Shown: positions 21,877 through 34,192 of the stretch, one piece after another
How the letters are laid out: every line of letters begins with the position of its first letter
Numbering within the stretch: position 1 is the stretch's first letter
Assembly: GCA_022578965.1 (NCBI GenBank)
Contig: MU400607.1
Coordinates: 1-64,000 of the forward strand
Source of the DNA: Xylaria sp. FL1777
Taxonomy: Eukaryota; Ascomycota; Sordariomycetes; Xylariales; Xylariaceae
Direction of reading: 5' to 3'
DNA: 64,000 nt
Translations under genes and position numbers: made by a program
The notes under the pieces: generated by a model
What the model was told of the DNA's origin: nothing
Seen by the model: only the letters and a program-made list of their open reading frames with translations
Database searches by the model: none

Positions 21877-23678
21877 ATGTCATCCCTACAGAACCCAGTG
21901 ATGCCATCCTTATCTCGACAGTCATCAGGGCACTCGTCCCAATACTCGGATTCCCTCAGCGACCTATCTCGACAATCTTCAGGGCAGTCATCTCAGCATT
22001 CAACCCCATCCAGCTATAACTCGAACGGACAGGGCTTGTATCATAAACTGAGCTCAAGAATATATGGGAATGATGAGGAGAAGGAACCCCAGGCCCTTTC
22101 TCGTGTCTCATTCTTCTCATTCTTACCCATAGACGCTATAGATGAGGTCATCACTATAGATGTTGTCAAAGCCCAATTGCCATATATCTTTGATTATACC
22201 AAAGCTAAATTGACCTTGGCCGATCTTATCAAAGCTCAAATACCCTGGCCCTTTTCCTACAACATTCCTCGTTTCTCTGAAGTAGTCGAACAATCGAAAA
22301 AGATACTCGCGATTCTTGGACTCTGTGAGGCTGAAAAGTATTTCTGGTACCTATTAAGTGAGGGTCTCACAGACGAGCACCTCCCACTTGCAAGAATAAC
22401 ATGTGACAAATGCTCCAACACCTTGATTTCTTCCCGGGGCACAAAGGTCACAACGTTCTCGAACAAGGGAGGTAATATTGTCGTTGAAAACTTCCTCAAA
22501 AAACAATGGCAGGTCCTTGCCCCGGTATTTACTACGCTAGGTGAAGACATCAAGATAGAGGGCAATGCTGCTTTACCATTCTATGATGTTAAGATGATAT
22601 CGTTCCTCAATGACAGAAGCACTGTTTATAGAGGCACGCTTCACGCAGCCCATATAGTAAGTACTCCATCTACATACCTCTTTGGGTCTAGTTGTTTATC
22701 AAACGCTAACTAGAAAATTAGATGCCTAAACCTAAGGCCGATGTCAAAATTGCCATTAAAGACTATACGCATCAAGATGATTTCGATAAGGAGAAAGACA
22801 ACTTATTGAAAATCCAAAACCTCAATAACCCACATCTGATCCGGCACATCGCTACTATTCAACAAGGCAATCTTTTCTATGTCATCTTCCCTTGGGCTAA
22901 TGGAGGCAATCTTTCTGAATTCTGGATGCGTCCTCATGCTTCGCAGGCACGGAGCCCCAAGCTTTTCATGTGGTGCTTTCAGCAGATGCTTGGCATGGTC
23001 GATGCTCTGTTCGTTTTACATGATATGAACTATCGACACGGCGATCTAAAACCCGAGAATATTCTCCACTTCAAAGGTTCATCCAACTCTGACGCTCGGT
23101 ATGGTAAATACGGGAGCTTGGTTATTGCGGATGTTGGCGTGTCCAAAGTCCACATCGAAGCGACGGAATCACGAAAGAAAGGGACAACTACAAAGGCCAC
23201 CACGCCATGCTACGAGGCACCAGAAGCGGAGATAGACGACGGAAAGCCGAGAGGAAGAAGATACGATATGTGGTCGGTTGGTTGCATCTTCATGGAGTTT
23301 GCCATCTGGCTGTTGTACGGCTACGAGGCGATCAACGGCTTTAAAGAGCTGCGTAGAGCGAACGACGACCCATTTCCTCAAAAGGCAGCTTACTACAGAC
23401 GCACCGGGAAGAATACAGCAGAAATCCACCCAATTGCGTCCGACGGATTGAGCGCGCTCAAGAATGACCCTCGATGTGCCGAAGGCACTGCACTGGCAGA
23501 TCTCGTCAGTCTGATTGCAGAAGATCTTATCGTAATTGACCCAAAGAAACGTGCAAATGCAAAAGAATTAAAAGACAAGCTCAGAGAAATCCTTCGGAAA
23601 GCCGAGAAAGACCCTGGTTACTTGATGAGAAGTGTCGGTCCGCCTCCCAGAATTCCCCATCCTTTCACACCAGGGTAA
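21877..23678 (+). CDS. Fungal kinase-like protein, paralogue of the kinase-HET N-terminus
   Basis: Exons 21877-22656 and 22722-23678 (65-bp intron, GTAAGT, GCTAAC branch, TTAG) give 578 residues. Residues 1-50 are Ser/Gln-rich with an 18-residue unit repeated twice (LSRQSSG[HQ]SSQ, 54 bp apart at DNA level). About 75-250 is the helical domain shared with the kinase-HET protein: GLTDEHLPL matches GLTDECLPV there, and FLKKQWQVLAPVF matches FLNKQWIFSAPVF. The kinase part keeps an IAIK lysine (about 273), YRHGDLKPEN (Asp about 368), and YEAPE (about 427). DVG replaces DFG (about 397), and the glycine-rich loop is reduced to DRSTVYRGTLH. Activity may therefore be altered. It ends after the kinase domain, with no HET part. 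The two genes are head to head, so an inverted duplication is likely. Confidence 0.8.
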
Positions 23679-23878
23679 TATGGTGGTGGCTACGGATGGT
23701 GGCGTTAGGCAGCTTATGTATAGTCACTCGTTTCATATCAATACAAGCTTCATGCCCAATGAAACCCAAGGATTTGAAGTGCCTCTCCACTTGGAAGGCT
23801 GACCTGTTTACCTATTCTCAAATATATCTCGTTATGCAAGAAGTCCTACTAGGTATGTAAGTACACTTATGTAAGTAT

Positions 23879-23886
23879 TTTAGCTT
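23879..23886. repeat. Left 8-bp target duplication of the MITE
   Basis: TTTAGCTT at 23879-23886 is repeated exactly at 61044-61051, on the far side of the 37 kb block. An 8-bp duplication is the size made by hAT or P-type transposases. Confidence 0.65.
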
Positions 23887-24267
23887 GGGAATTGCTACGG
23901 ACACATGAAGAATTGCTACAGACACATGATCCTTACAGCCACATGACGAATAACTTTGCAACCACCGGTCGCACCACAACCTGGAACATATTCTTTGGAA
24001 CCTAATTGAAAGGGCTATTTAGAAATGCAAACGGCTTGTTCGTACGACCAACGGTCGCAAAGTTATTCATGCTACATGCTTATAGGCCCTAGAAAATCTG
24101 TATATGTACATATGTGTGAATATCTTTGCGACCATTGGCCGTACAAACAATGCGTTGGCATTTCTAAATAGCCCTTTTAATTACGGTCCAAATGAATGGT
24201 CTGGAATTGCGGTGCGACCGGTGGTTGCAAGGTTATTTGTCATGTGGCTGTAAGGATCATGTATCTG

Positions 24268-24488
24268 TGTGCCTTCTGAATACTGGCCCAGAACCTTGTA
24301 ATTACTACGTAGAGTTAGGTTTATACTTAAAAAAGTAGATGTTAAAAAAAAAACATTTCCTGAGTACAGTACTAAAAAACTATATATAAATATTACTAAT
24401 TTAGGTAAAGCTAGTTTATGCTTTTTAGGTTTTTATATAATAATTGTTGCATAATATATATTATAGCTTATGCTACTTAAAAGCTATA
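24268..24488 (-). repeat. Left LTR of element O
   Basis: Exactly 221 bp, the same length as the right LTR. The outer half keeps GC (ACTGGCCCAGAACC), while the inner half is converted almost completely to A/T relative to the right LTR. Confidence 0.8.
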
Positions 24489-25330
24489 ATTATTTTTTTT
24501 GTTAAATAGTTATTTTAGCTATTTATAAAAATAAAACTATTTATAAATACTTTTTAATATTTATATTATTAATACTTTTAATTTTCGTTTATTTTTTTTT
24601 AGTATATATTTATTAATATATTATAAACTTTTTATTAAGTAGCTATTTTTACTATAAACTAAAAATAAATTATTGCTATTATATTTATTAAATAACATTA
24701 TTTTTTTAAAGCTTTATAATTTATATATATTGCTATAATAATAATTTATAATAGCTTATAAGCTATTATAATATAATTTAAACTTATTAGCTTACTGTTT
24801 AATATATAAAACTTAATTACTAGTTTTATAAGTTTTAATTAAGTTTTTTTTTTTTTATAAATAAGCTTAAATTTAGTTTTTTAATGCTTTTAAACTGCTA
24901 AAATAATTATATATTAATAATATTTTATAGTTTTATGCTAAATATTATTAAAATTTAACTTTTTTTTTTTTGTTTAAATTTTTAATATAATTAGCAATTT
25001 TTATAACTAATTATTAATTTAGTAATTATATTTTAAACAATAAAAAATAGCTATTATAGCTATTAAGCTTTAAAGTTTAATTATATATATAAATAATTAC
25101 TTTTAATAAAGTTTAAAAATTAAAATAATAATAAGTTAAACTTTTATATAATATAATTTGCTTAATATTATTATTAGCTTTTTTAATTTTGCTATTATTT
25201 TTAGGTTTTTTAAATATAATTAATTTTATAATAAAACTATTTAATTTATGCCAATTAGTTGTTTTTTTGCTTATAAATATGCTTATATTATTACTTATTT
25301 ATTTTTTAAAAAAACTAAACATTTTGCTAA

Positions 25331-25543
25331 TGATAGAAAAGTTGATGGGTAGTAAAACAGAAGATGGATTTTCTAAGTTCTACACAATACTGGCTAATCC
25401 AGTATTTCTATGGTGGGTGTGGGGCACGGGCCATACATGCCCTATCCTCACAGCCACAGTGTGTGGCTCAGCCCATGGGGCTAGTGCCACCCACAGACTC
25501 TCCTCTGGAGGTTACCAGTTCGACCCCCTACGCGGGCCTATCA
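25331..25543. mobile_element. 213-bp element without RIP, probably a solo LTR
   Basis: An island of ordinary base composition inside element O. It starts TGATAG, ends CTATCA (perfect inverted ends) and is flanked by GCTAA at 25326-25330 and 25544-25548. TG...CA ends with a 5-bp duplication are the signature of an LTR, so a solo LTR of a short-LTR family is the first reading. It also contains a hairpin (AATACTGG...CCAGTATT, about 25387-25407) and GTTCGACCCC near 25518, which fits the tRNA-type B box. A tRNA-derived SINE is therefore an alternative, but no good A box or tRNA fold was found. It is too short to be an efficient RIP target, or it arrived after RIP. Confidence 0.65.
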
Positions 25544-26490
25544 GCTAATTTGTTAAATTAGCAGTTTTGTTGCTTTAAAACTAATATTAAATATTATTTT
25601 TGCTTTAATTTATATAATAGCATATTTAATACATATTAATAGCTTAAAGTTAGCTATAAATATATAGTTTATAGCTTAATACATAAATAATAAAAGTAAT
25701 ATAATAAGTTATAAGTTTAAAAGTTTATTTAATAGTAGTTTTATTAGCTAATATTAGTTATATTTAATAATAATTTATTAAGCAATAAATATAGCTTTTA
25801 AGTATTAAAAACGTTTATTTAGCTTTTAAATTAAGCTTTTAATAATAATATGCTTTAAGTTAATATATATATTTTTTACGTTTTGTAGTAATTTTAATAC
25901 TTTAAGCACTTTTAAAAGCATTATAGCTTAAAATGCTATACTAACTAAATATAAAAGGTTTTTTAAAGCTTATTTATAATTAATTAGCTTAAATAATATG
26001 TTATTTTTTTTAATAAAGTGCTATTTTATTTACTTTAAACTTATATTGCGTAATAATTTAGTTTTAAAACAAAAATTCTTAAAAATAGCTTATAAATTTA
26101 TAATATTAAAATATTATAGTAATATTATTAGCTATATTTTAACTTTTAGCAATAATTTTATATTAGCTTTAACTTTTGCTAATAAAAAAACTAATATAAC
26201 TAGTAGTTTTAATAGCTAGTTTGCTAAAATGTTTAATTTGCTTGTTTTATATATAATTTTTATGCTAAAATATTTAATAATGTTTAAAAAATGTATTATT
26301 TTTACTAGTTGTTTTATTTTTGTTTTTATTATTATAAAAAACTTATAATTTATATAAATAGTAACTTTTTTGCTTTTTATTTAATGCTATTAATATTAAA
26401 ATGCTAGCATTATAACTAGCAACTTTTTTTTTTGCGTTAAATAATATAATTAGTATACTTTAAGCTTTTTTAAAAAGTATACTATTAAAT

Positions 26491-26984
26491 TATAACAAAC
26501 CTATTATATATTAATATAACAGGTTTACCTTTAAGGTTTTAATTTGCAGGTAATAATAGAATTCTTAACAGTAGTTCGTTAAGGAGATTTTTGAAGTACT
26601 TTTATTATTATGCATTAATAAGAGTTTTAAAAAATTAAAAATAATAAATATATTAATGCTTAGCAATTATAAAAAATTAATAGCTAAAAAACTAAAACTA
26701 AATAAATAATTAAATATAAAAAATATATAATTATATAAACAAAAAAAAGGTAAAAAAAGTAATAACTTTTTTTAAATTATTATAAGTTTAATAAGCACTA
26801 AATTATTATAAGCTTAGTAAGCTTTAAATTATTGTAAGCTTAATAAACTTTAAATTATTGTAAGCTTAGTAAGCTAAGTAAATTATTACATAACTTTAGC
26901 TTTAGCTAGTAAAAAAAAAGGTATAAAGTATATATAAAAGCATTAAGCTATTTTAAAAGCTATTTTTGTGCTAATTTTATAATA
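26491..26984 (-). repeat. 3' LTR of G1
   Basis: 494 bp. It aligns end to end with 33699-34192, differing mainly by C/T and G/A changes. It begins TATAACAAACC, a RIP-altered TG-type end, and ends ATTTTATAATA where the other LTR keeps ATTTCGTAACA. Confidence 0.85.
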
Positions 26985-29900
26985 TTATTTTTTTTTTTTT
27001 AGAATTGTTGTTTTAATAATTTTCTGTAAGTATTCTTTTTTTTTTTTTTTCTATATATTATAATATTAAAGCGCATTAAAAAAACTAACTGCTTATTTAA
27101 AACAAAGCAAAAACTTATTTTTGCCTTTTTTATTAATTTTACTAGCTATAAAATTATGCTTTGCTTTTGCTGCTTTAATTAATTATTAATATATAAAATA
27201 ACAAATAATATATTTTATTGTTTTAAATATGTATGCGCTAATTGCTTTTGCAACAAATTAAAAGTTTTAATTAATTTAATTAATAATATAATTTTTAAAT
27301 ACTGTTGTTTTAAAAAAAAAAAAAAGCAAGCAAAACAATAGCTACTTTTAGTTTAAAAGAAATTAAAACAAGCTTAAAATAGCTTTAATTCTGTTTTAAG
27401 TAAGTTAGCTTAGCTTTATATATAAAAACGTTTTTTAAAAGCAAAAAATATTAAAATAGTTTAGTAAAAGCTTTAGTTTTTAAATAAACTAAACAAAATA
27501 AAACGCATTAAAAAAAAACAAAAAACGTTAGCAAAAAAGCAAAAACAATAAAAAAAGCAAGCTAAAGCAACACAAGCTATTTTATTTAAGTTTAATTAAA
27601 ATTTTTTAAACGTTTTTTTTAAAGTTAACTTTTTTTTTTTAGTTTTAAACAGTTAAAATATTAGTAATAAAACTAATTTATAACTACTTTAGCAGTTTTT
27701 AAGTATTTTTTAAGTTCTTAAGTATTATTAGCATATAAATATTTTTTTTATTTAATAAAATATTTTAAGTTATTATTATTTTAATAGAAATTTAATATAT
27801 TTTTAACTTTATAAACATTTTAATTTGTTTTTATTTTTAGTTATATTTTAATAAGTATTTTAATAAATGCTAGTTTTAGTAAAAAAATATAAAAAATAAA
27901 GTAAATTTATATATTCTTTAATAATAATAGTTTATAGTTAATAAATAAAATAACTTTTTTAATTTTAAAAAAGCTAAGTTTTTTAAATTTTAATTTATTG
28001 CTTAGTTGTTTTGTTTTAATTTAAGGAATATTAGTATTTATATTTTGTTTTTATTATAGCAAATAAACTTTGTTTTCTTTTTTAAAGGTTAGTTCTTTAG
28101 TTTGTTTTTTATTATAATATATTAATATTTATTGTTATAAAAATTAAAAGCATAATTATAATTTAGCTTATAGCGTTTTAATGTCTATTATAATAGTTTT
28201 TATTTAAAGTATTATAGTTAAAATAATAAATGCTTTTATTAATGTTTTTTTTTGTTTTTTAATAATTGCTTGCTATTTATAAATAGCTTTATGCAAAAAT
28301 ATATTTATATTTTTATTTATTAATATATTATATAAAATTTATACTATTAATAATAGTTTTATTTAATTGTTTTATTAATAGTTAATATAACTTTATAAAT
28401 ATTATTTTAATATTTAGTTTAGTTTTTTTATTTGTTTATTTATTTATAAGTAATAAGTAATTAAAAACTTTAATTTAATACTAATAAGTTTAAAAAAGCT
28501 AGTTTTAAATTTAAAAATAAACAATTTATTTTAGTTTAAAACAATTTTTTTTAGTAGCTTATGCTTATTTAAATATTAGCATATAAAAGCATATATAAGT
28601 TATTTAACTATTATATTTTCTTTAAACAGTAAAAAATAAGCATACTTAGTAAGTTTATTAATAATAACTTATATTTTATTATATTACACTTTTATAACTA
28701 AATTAGTTAATAAAAATAGTACTATAATAAAATTTTAAGCAATAATATATTATGCTTATTTAAATATTTATATAAATTATAATAATTTATAAAGCTTATA
28801 TTAAACTGCTTTAGCTTTATTATAAATATTGCACTTTTTTATAATAAATTTAACTATATTTTATAGTTTTAAAAAATTGTACTTTTTTTATAATCGTTAA
28901 ACTATTTTTATTGCTTTTTAATATTTATATAATAAATATTTATAGAACTTTTTAATAAACTTGTTTTATAAGAATTTTAGTAAGTAAACTTTATGTTTAT
29001 ATATTAGCTTATTATTTTTTAATTTTTTGTGTTTTTATAATTATGCTAACTTTTTTAAGTTATAAGCTTATTATAGCTATATATTTATAAAGTTTTTAAG
29101 TATAATTTTAACTTTTAAGCTTTTATTTCTTTAGAAATATAACATTTAAATGTTTTTTTTTAAAACTTTAAATCTTTTTTAACTTTGTTAATTAAGTATG
29201 TTTGCTTAAATGTTTTTTTTTTTTTTTAATATAATATATTTTAAAGTTAAACTTAAAAAAAAAAACTATTTAATTTTTATATTATTTAGTAATTTTTTAT
29301 ATAATTATAAATTTTATTAAGTTTTAATAATTTAAATAAATTTTAATTAGCTTTATAGTTTTTATAAAAAACAGTTTTTATTTTTTAAGTGCTATAATAA
29401 TTGCAAGCAGTTCTTTGTTATATATAAAGTATTATAATGCTATATTTTATAGTATTTTAAAATAATAAGCTATTAAGTGCTATTTTTTGTTGTTTTTTAG
29501 TTGTTTTAAAACTTTTGCAATTATACTATTTAAAGCATTTATTTTTAGCTTTTTTTTTTTCTATAAATTAAATAGTTTAACTATAAAATTAAAAATAACT
29601 TTTAGTTTTAGTTTTTTAAAAGCTTTTTAAGCTTTCTTTAAAATTAAAAAAAATTTTCTTTTGTATTTTTTTTTTGTATACTTTATAAAGTAAAATGCTA
29701 TTTTTCTAAAGTTTTAAATTAATATTTAAATATAGTTCAAAAATCTTAATGCTTATTATATATTTATAATAATAACTAAATTAAATATTTTTTAGTTTTG
29801 TATTATATTAATTTTTAACTATTAAATTTATATTTATTTTAAAGTAATTATAAATTTTAAAAAGTTGATTTTTTATGTATACTATATATACTTTTTTATA

Positions 29901-32900
29901 TTAAGTTATAATTTTATTTGTTTAAGTATTTTTAATACTTAAGTTATGTGTTTTTTGTGTTCTTTTAGTGTTTTAAAATAAATCAAAATATTATTTAAGT
30001 AAATAAACATAAACTTGTTTAAAAACTTCTGTAAAATTATTATTATTATATGTTAAAAGCTAGCTAATATATTTTATAGTTTTTATAGTATAACTATATA
30101 TTTATATAGTTTATATATTATTTATATAGCAGTTTTTTATTTTTTTTTTTTAGCTATTTTAATAGTATAATATTTATTTAGAATATTAACTGCTATAAAT
30201 TATTTTGCTTAGCTAATGTTTTTTTTTATAGTTATTAATAAAATAAAAAAGTATTTATTTATAATAATAATTACGTTTAATAATTAATAATTAATTATTA
30301 CTTATTATACTAGTTTTTCTTTTTTATTAATTAGTTATTTTTTATTTTTTATTTTAAGTATTAATATTATAAAGTATTTAGCAAATAACTAAAATTTTCT
30401 TAAAAATTTCTTTACTAAATTTTTTTAAATATATTTTTATAAAGCATTTGTTTTGTTTAAGCTTATATAGTATATTTAATAAAGCTTTAGTTAACATTTT
30501 TTTTTAATAAAAATATAATAATTTTATAAGCTATGTTTAAGAAGTTTTTTTTTTTTTTTTTTTTTAAATAGTTTATAAAATTTATAATATACTTTTAGTA
30601 TTTTGTTTAGGATTTTTTTTGCAATTTTTCTAATTTTTTTGCTTTATTTTTTGCTTTTTTAATTAATAGTTTTTACTTTTTATTAAATTAAAAAATTACT
30701 AGTTTTTAGCTATAATATTTCTAAAATAATATTATAATTAAATATATTAATAATATTTAATATAATTTGTTTTTTGTATTTTTATATAAATATATTAAAA
30801 AGTTTAGTTTTTTTAAATATGCAACTATTATTATAACTAAAAGTGCTTTTATTAAATCTTTTAATTTTTTAAGATTTTTGCTTATATTTTTAAAAAATTT
30901 TATTTTGTTTTATTACTTTAAATAAAATTATATTAGTTTATGCTTTTAAGTTAATTAAAGTATTATATTTTCTTTTTTAATATATAAGTTTAATTTTAAA
31001 TTAATTTTGCTAGTTATTATATTAAACTTTATATAAAGCTTTAGTTTTTTTAGCTATTTACTGCTTTTTTAATAAATGCTTATTTTGTTTTTTGATTTTT
31101 TTTTATAAAATGTTTAAATGCTTGTTTTATTTTATACTTTAAATGTTATTATGCTTTATTTTGTTTTTGCTTTTAATTAAGCTTTAAATTATAGTTTTTA
31201 AGCTTTTTTATTTTTAATAACTATTTTTTAATACAATTATGCTTTAATTAGCTAATAATATTTATAATAGTTATTTTTATATTCTTTTAAAATAATATTA
31301 TAAATATAATTAAAATTTTCTTTAAATGTTGCAAATTTTTATAAATTTTTATAATAAATTATAGTTATAATTAACTATTTTAATTTATAAAAGTTTTATA
31401 TTTTTGTTTTTACAATTTATTTAAAAAACTAATTATTTTTTAGTTTATTAAGTAAATATTAATAATAATAATATATTATATAGCAATTTTATAGTACTTT
31501 ATTATATTTTAGATTTTTTAAGCATAAAATATTATTATTGTTTTTTATTATAGTTTTATTATAATAATAACTTTTAGTAATTAATTAAATTATTAGCTTT
31601 AGTTTTTAAAACATATTAGTTTTTATGCTAACTATTAATGTTTTTTTGTTTTATTAAATTTAAAGCAGTTTAAGCTATAAAAATACTTTATTTATTTTTA
31701 TTAGTTCTTTTTTTATAGTATTTTTTATAGCTTTTAATTTTATTTATTTTTGCTTTAAAGTTTTATAAGTTTTGTTTTTTTAAGTTTATTTAGTAACTAA
31801 ATATTTTAGTAATTTATAATTAGTTTAATAATTATACTATTTATAATTATAGTTTTGTTTTTTTAAATATAATTTTTTTTTAAGTTATATTTTAAGCTTT
31901 AATAGTTTAAAGTTTTTATAGTTTTATAAGTTTGCTAACTATATTAATTTATTATTTTTTATTATTTGCTATTTTTAGTTAAACTATTTTTTTAAGTTAT
32001 ATATTAAACAACTTTAATTATTTATATAATAAATATATTTTTTTGTAATTTGTTTTAATAATTGCAAAGCTTTTAAATAATATTTATATGCTTATTTATT
32101 TTAACTTATATAAATAAAGCATTTAAATTTATTTAGTATAACACTTTTATTTTAATTTAATATAGCAATTTTATATTTTTGCTTTAAAAACATATTTTTT
32201 AAATTGCTTTGTTGTTTTTTGTTATTTTAAACTTTTATAATTTATACTTTTTTTTTAAGTTAAAGAATTTTTTCCTTTTTATAGCTTTTTTTTTTGTTTT
32301 TTTTTTTAAATTTGCATTATTTTTAAAAATGTTTTTTTTTTTTACAGTTATAATATTTAACTTTAAACATATTTTAAAATTATTGTTTTTAAACTTTATT
32401 AATTTGCTTAAATTTTTATTTAATACTTTTTTAAATATTTTTTTTTTTGTTTTTTCTAGTTTTTTTAGTTTTAAAATACTAATTAAATAATTATTAATTA
32501 ATTATAATAGCTATATTAATATACATATTAATTTTTGCTAGTTTATTTATTTTATATAGTTTGTTTTAAACTTAAGTTTTAAGTTTATTATAAAATAAAT
32601 AAAATAATATAAACTTAAGTAATTTTAAGATTACTACTAATTATTTAAATTTTATAGCATAATTTACTGCTGCTTTTATTTGTTTTAAGCAATAAAATGC
32701 TTTTTTTGCATGTTTTGCTTTTTAGGTATTTTTAAATAATGCTTTTATTTAATTTTTAAACTTAACGTAATTTTTAAAAAATTTTTTTATTTTTAGCTTA
32801 AAGTTAGTTAACTTATTAGCTTTTAAAAAAATTTTTAAAATAAATTAAAACTATTTTAATAGTTTTTTTAATAAAAATTATAAAATAATTATTATTTTTT

Positions 32901-33698
32901 GATTTTTTTTTATAATAGTAATAAAGTACTATTTTAAATAAAGTTTAATATAAATTAAAAAAGCTTTTATATTTATAAATTTATTATAAAGCTTTAAAGC
33001 AATAAGTTTAAAACTTTTAATGTTTAGCATTTTTAATATTATAAATAATCTTAATAATAAAAGCAATAATAATAATAAAAAGTTAAGTTTTTTATTTTAA
33101 ATTATTACTTTAAGTATAGCAATAATAAAAATAAGCATTAAGTTTGCTAATAATAATATTAATATTAGTTATAATATAATTATTTATTTAAAGCTTTAGT
33201 TTATTATTATAATAGCAAGTATTATTACTACTTTAATTATTATAACTAATATTTATACTAGTTTAAAAGTTATAACGTTTAATATTTAAGTTATTTTTTA
33301 AGTTAAAGCAACTAGTTTGTTTTGTAGTACTAATGTTAATATTAGTTTTTTTTTATTATTATTGCTTGATTTTTTCTTTTTTACTACTGCTTTTCTTTTA
33401 ATAAAAATAGCTAATAAAAGTACTAAAGTTTATTGTTTTAATACGTTGCTAGTTTTAAAGATTTTTAAAATTTTTAAACTTAATTTTTAACTTTTTGTTT
33501 TTAGTAGTATAACTTAAATCTAGTTTTATTAGTTATTAAGTAAAGTTTACTTATGCAATGCTATTTAGCATTTTTGTTTTTTAAATATTTCTTTAGTATA
33601 TTTTTAAAAGTTTATTTTATAAATTGTTTATTATTTAATTTTTTATATTAATATTTGTTTTTATATGTTAAGTTTTATTAATTAAAAAGCTATTAAAG

Positions 33699-34192
33699 TA
33701 TAACAAACTTATTATATATTAATATAATAGGTTTGCTTTTAAAGTTTTAATTTGTAAGTAATAATAAAATTTTTAACAATAGTTCGTTAAAAAGGTTTTT
33801 AAGGTACTTTTACTACTATATATTAATAAAAGTTTTAAAGAATTAAAAGTAATAAATATATTAATGCTTAGCAGTTATAAAAAATTAATAGCTAAAAAAC
33901 TAAAACTAAATAAGTAATTAAATATAAAAAATATATAATTATATAAACAAAAAAAAAGTAAAAAAAGTAGTAACTTTTTTTAAATTACTGCAAGTTTAAT
34001 AAACATTAAATTACTATAAACTTAGTAAGCTTTAAATTACTATAAGCTTAATAAGCCTTAAATTACTGTAAGCTTAATAAGCTAAGTAAATTATTATATA
34101 ACTTTAGCTTTAGCTAGCAAAAAAAAAGGTGCAAAGTATGTATAGAAATATTAAGCCGCTCTAAAGGCTACTTTTGTGCTAATTTCGTAACA
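33699..34192 (-). repeat. 5' LTR of G1
   Basis: 494 bp, the partner of the left LTR. It retains CCGCTCTAAAGGC and TTTCGTAACA near its outer edge, so it is less altered there than the other copy. Confidence 0.85.

Larger units (their letters stand above)
26491..34192 (-). mobile_element. Gypsy element G1, RIP-degenerated
   Basis: 7702 bp with two 494-bp LTRs (26491-26984 and 33699-34192) in direct orientation and a perfect TSD TAAAT at 26486-26490 and 34193-34197. The polypyrimidine run after the left LTR is a minus-strand polypurine tract, so the element reads on the minus strand. The reverse complement around 30001-29987 gives the YLNN form of the RT YLDD box, seen also in G2 and G3. All frames are broken. 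Confidence 0.85.

Noticed and set aside
599..24267. Starship-type giant mobile element
   Set aside because: No DUF3435 tyrosine-recombinase captain gene is seen, and the HET/kinase genes alone are not diagnostic.
25410..25543. tRNA gene
   Set aside because: A B-box-like word is present, but no D arm, anticodon stem or acceptor pairing could be built.
25189..25548. 119-codon ORF crossing the unmutated island
   Set aside because: It runs from AT-rich relic into the 213-bp element across a target-duplication border, so it cannot be one gene.
32209..32490. Phe/Leu-rich 93-codon ORF, with relatives at 38682-38954 and 42696-42977 on the other strand
   Set aside because: All three lie at the same place in G1, G2 and G3, antisense to the RT direction. 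They are complements of A-rich relic coding sequence, not membrane proteins.
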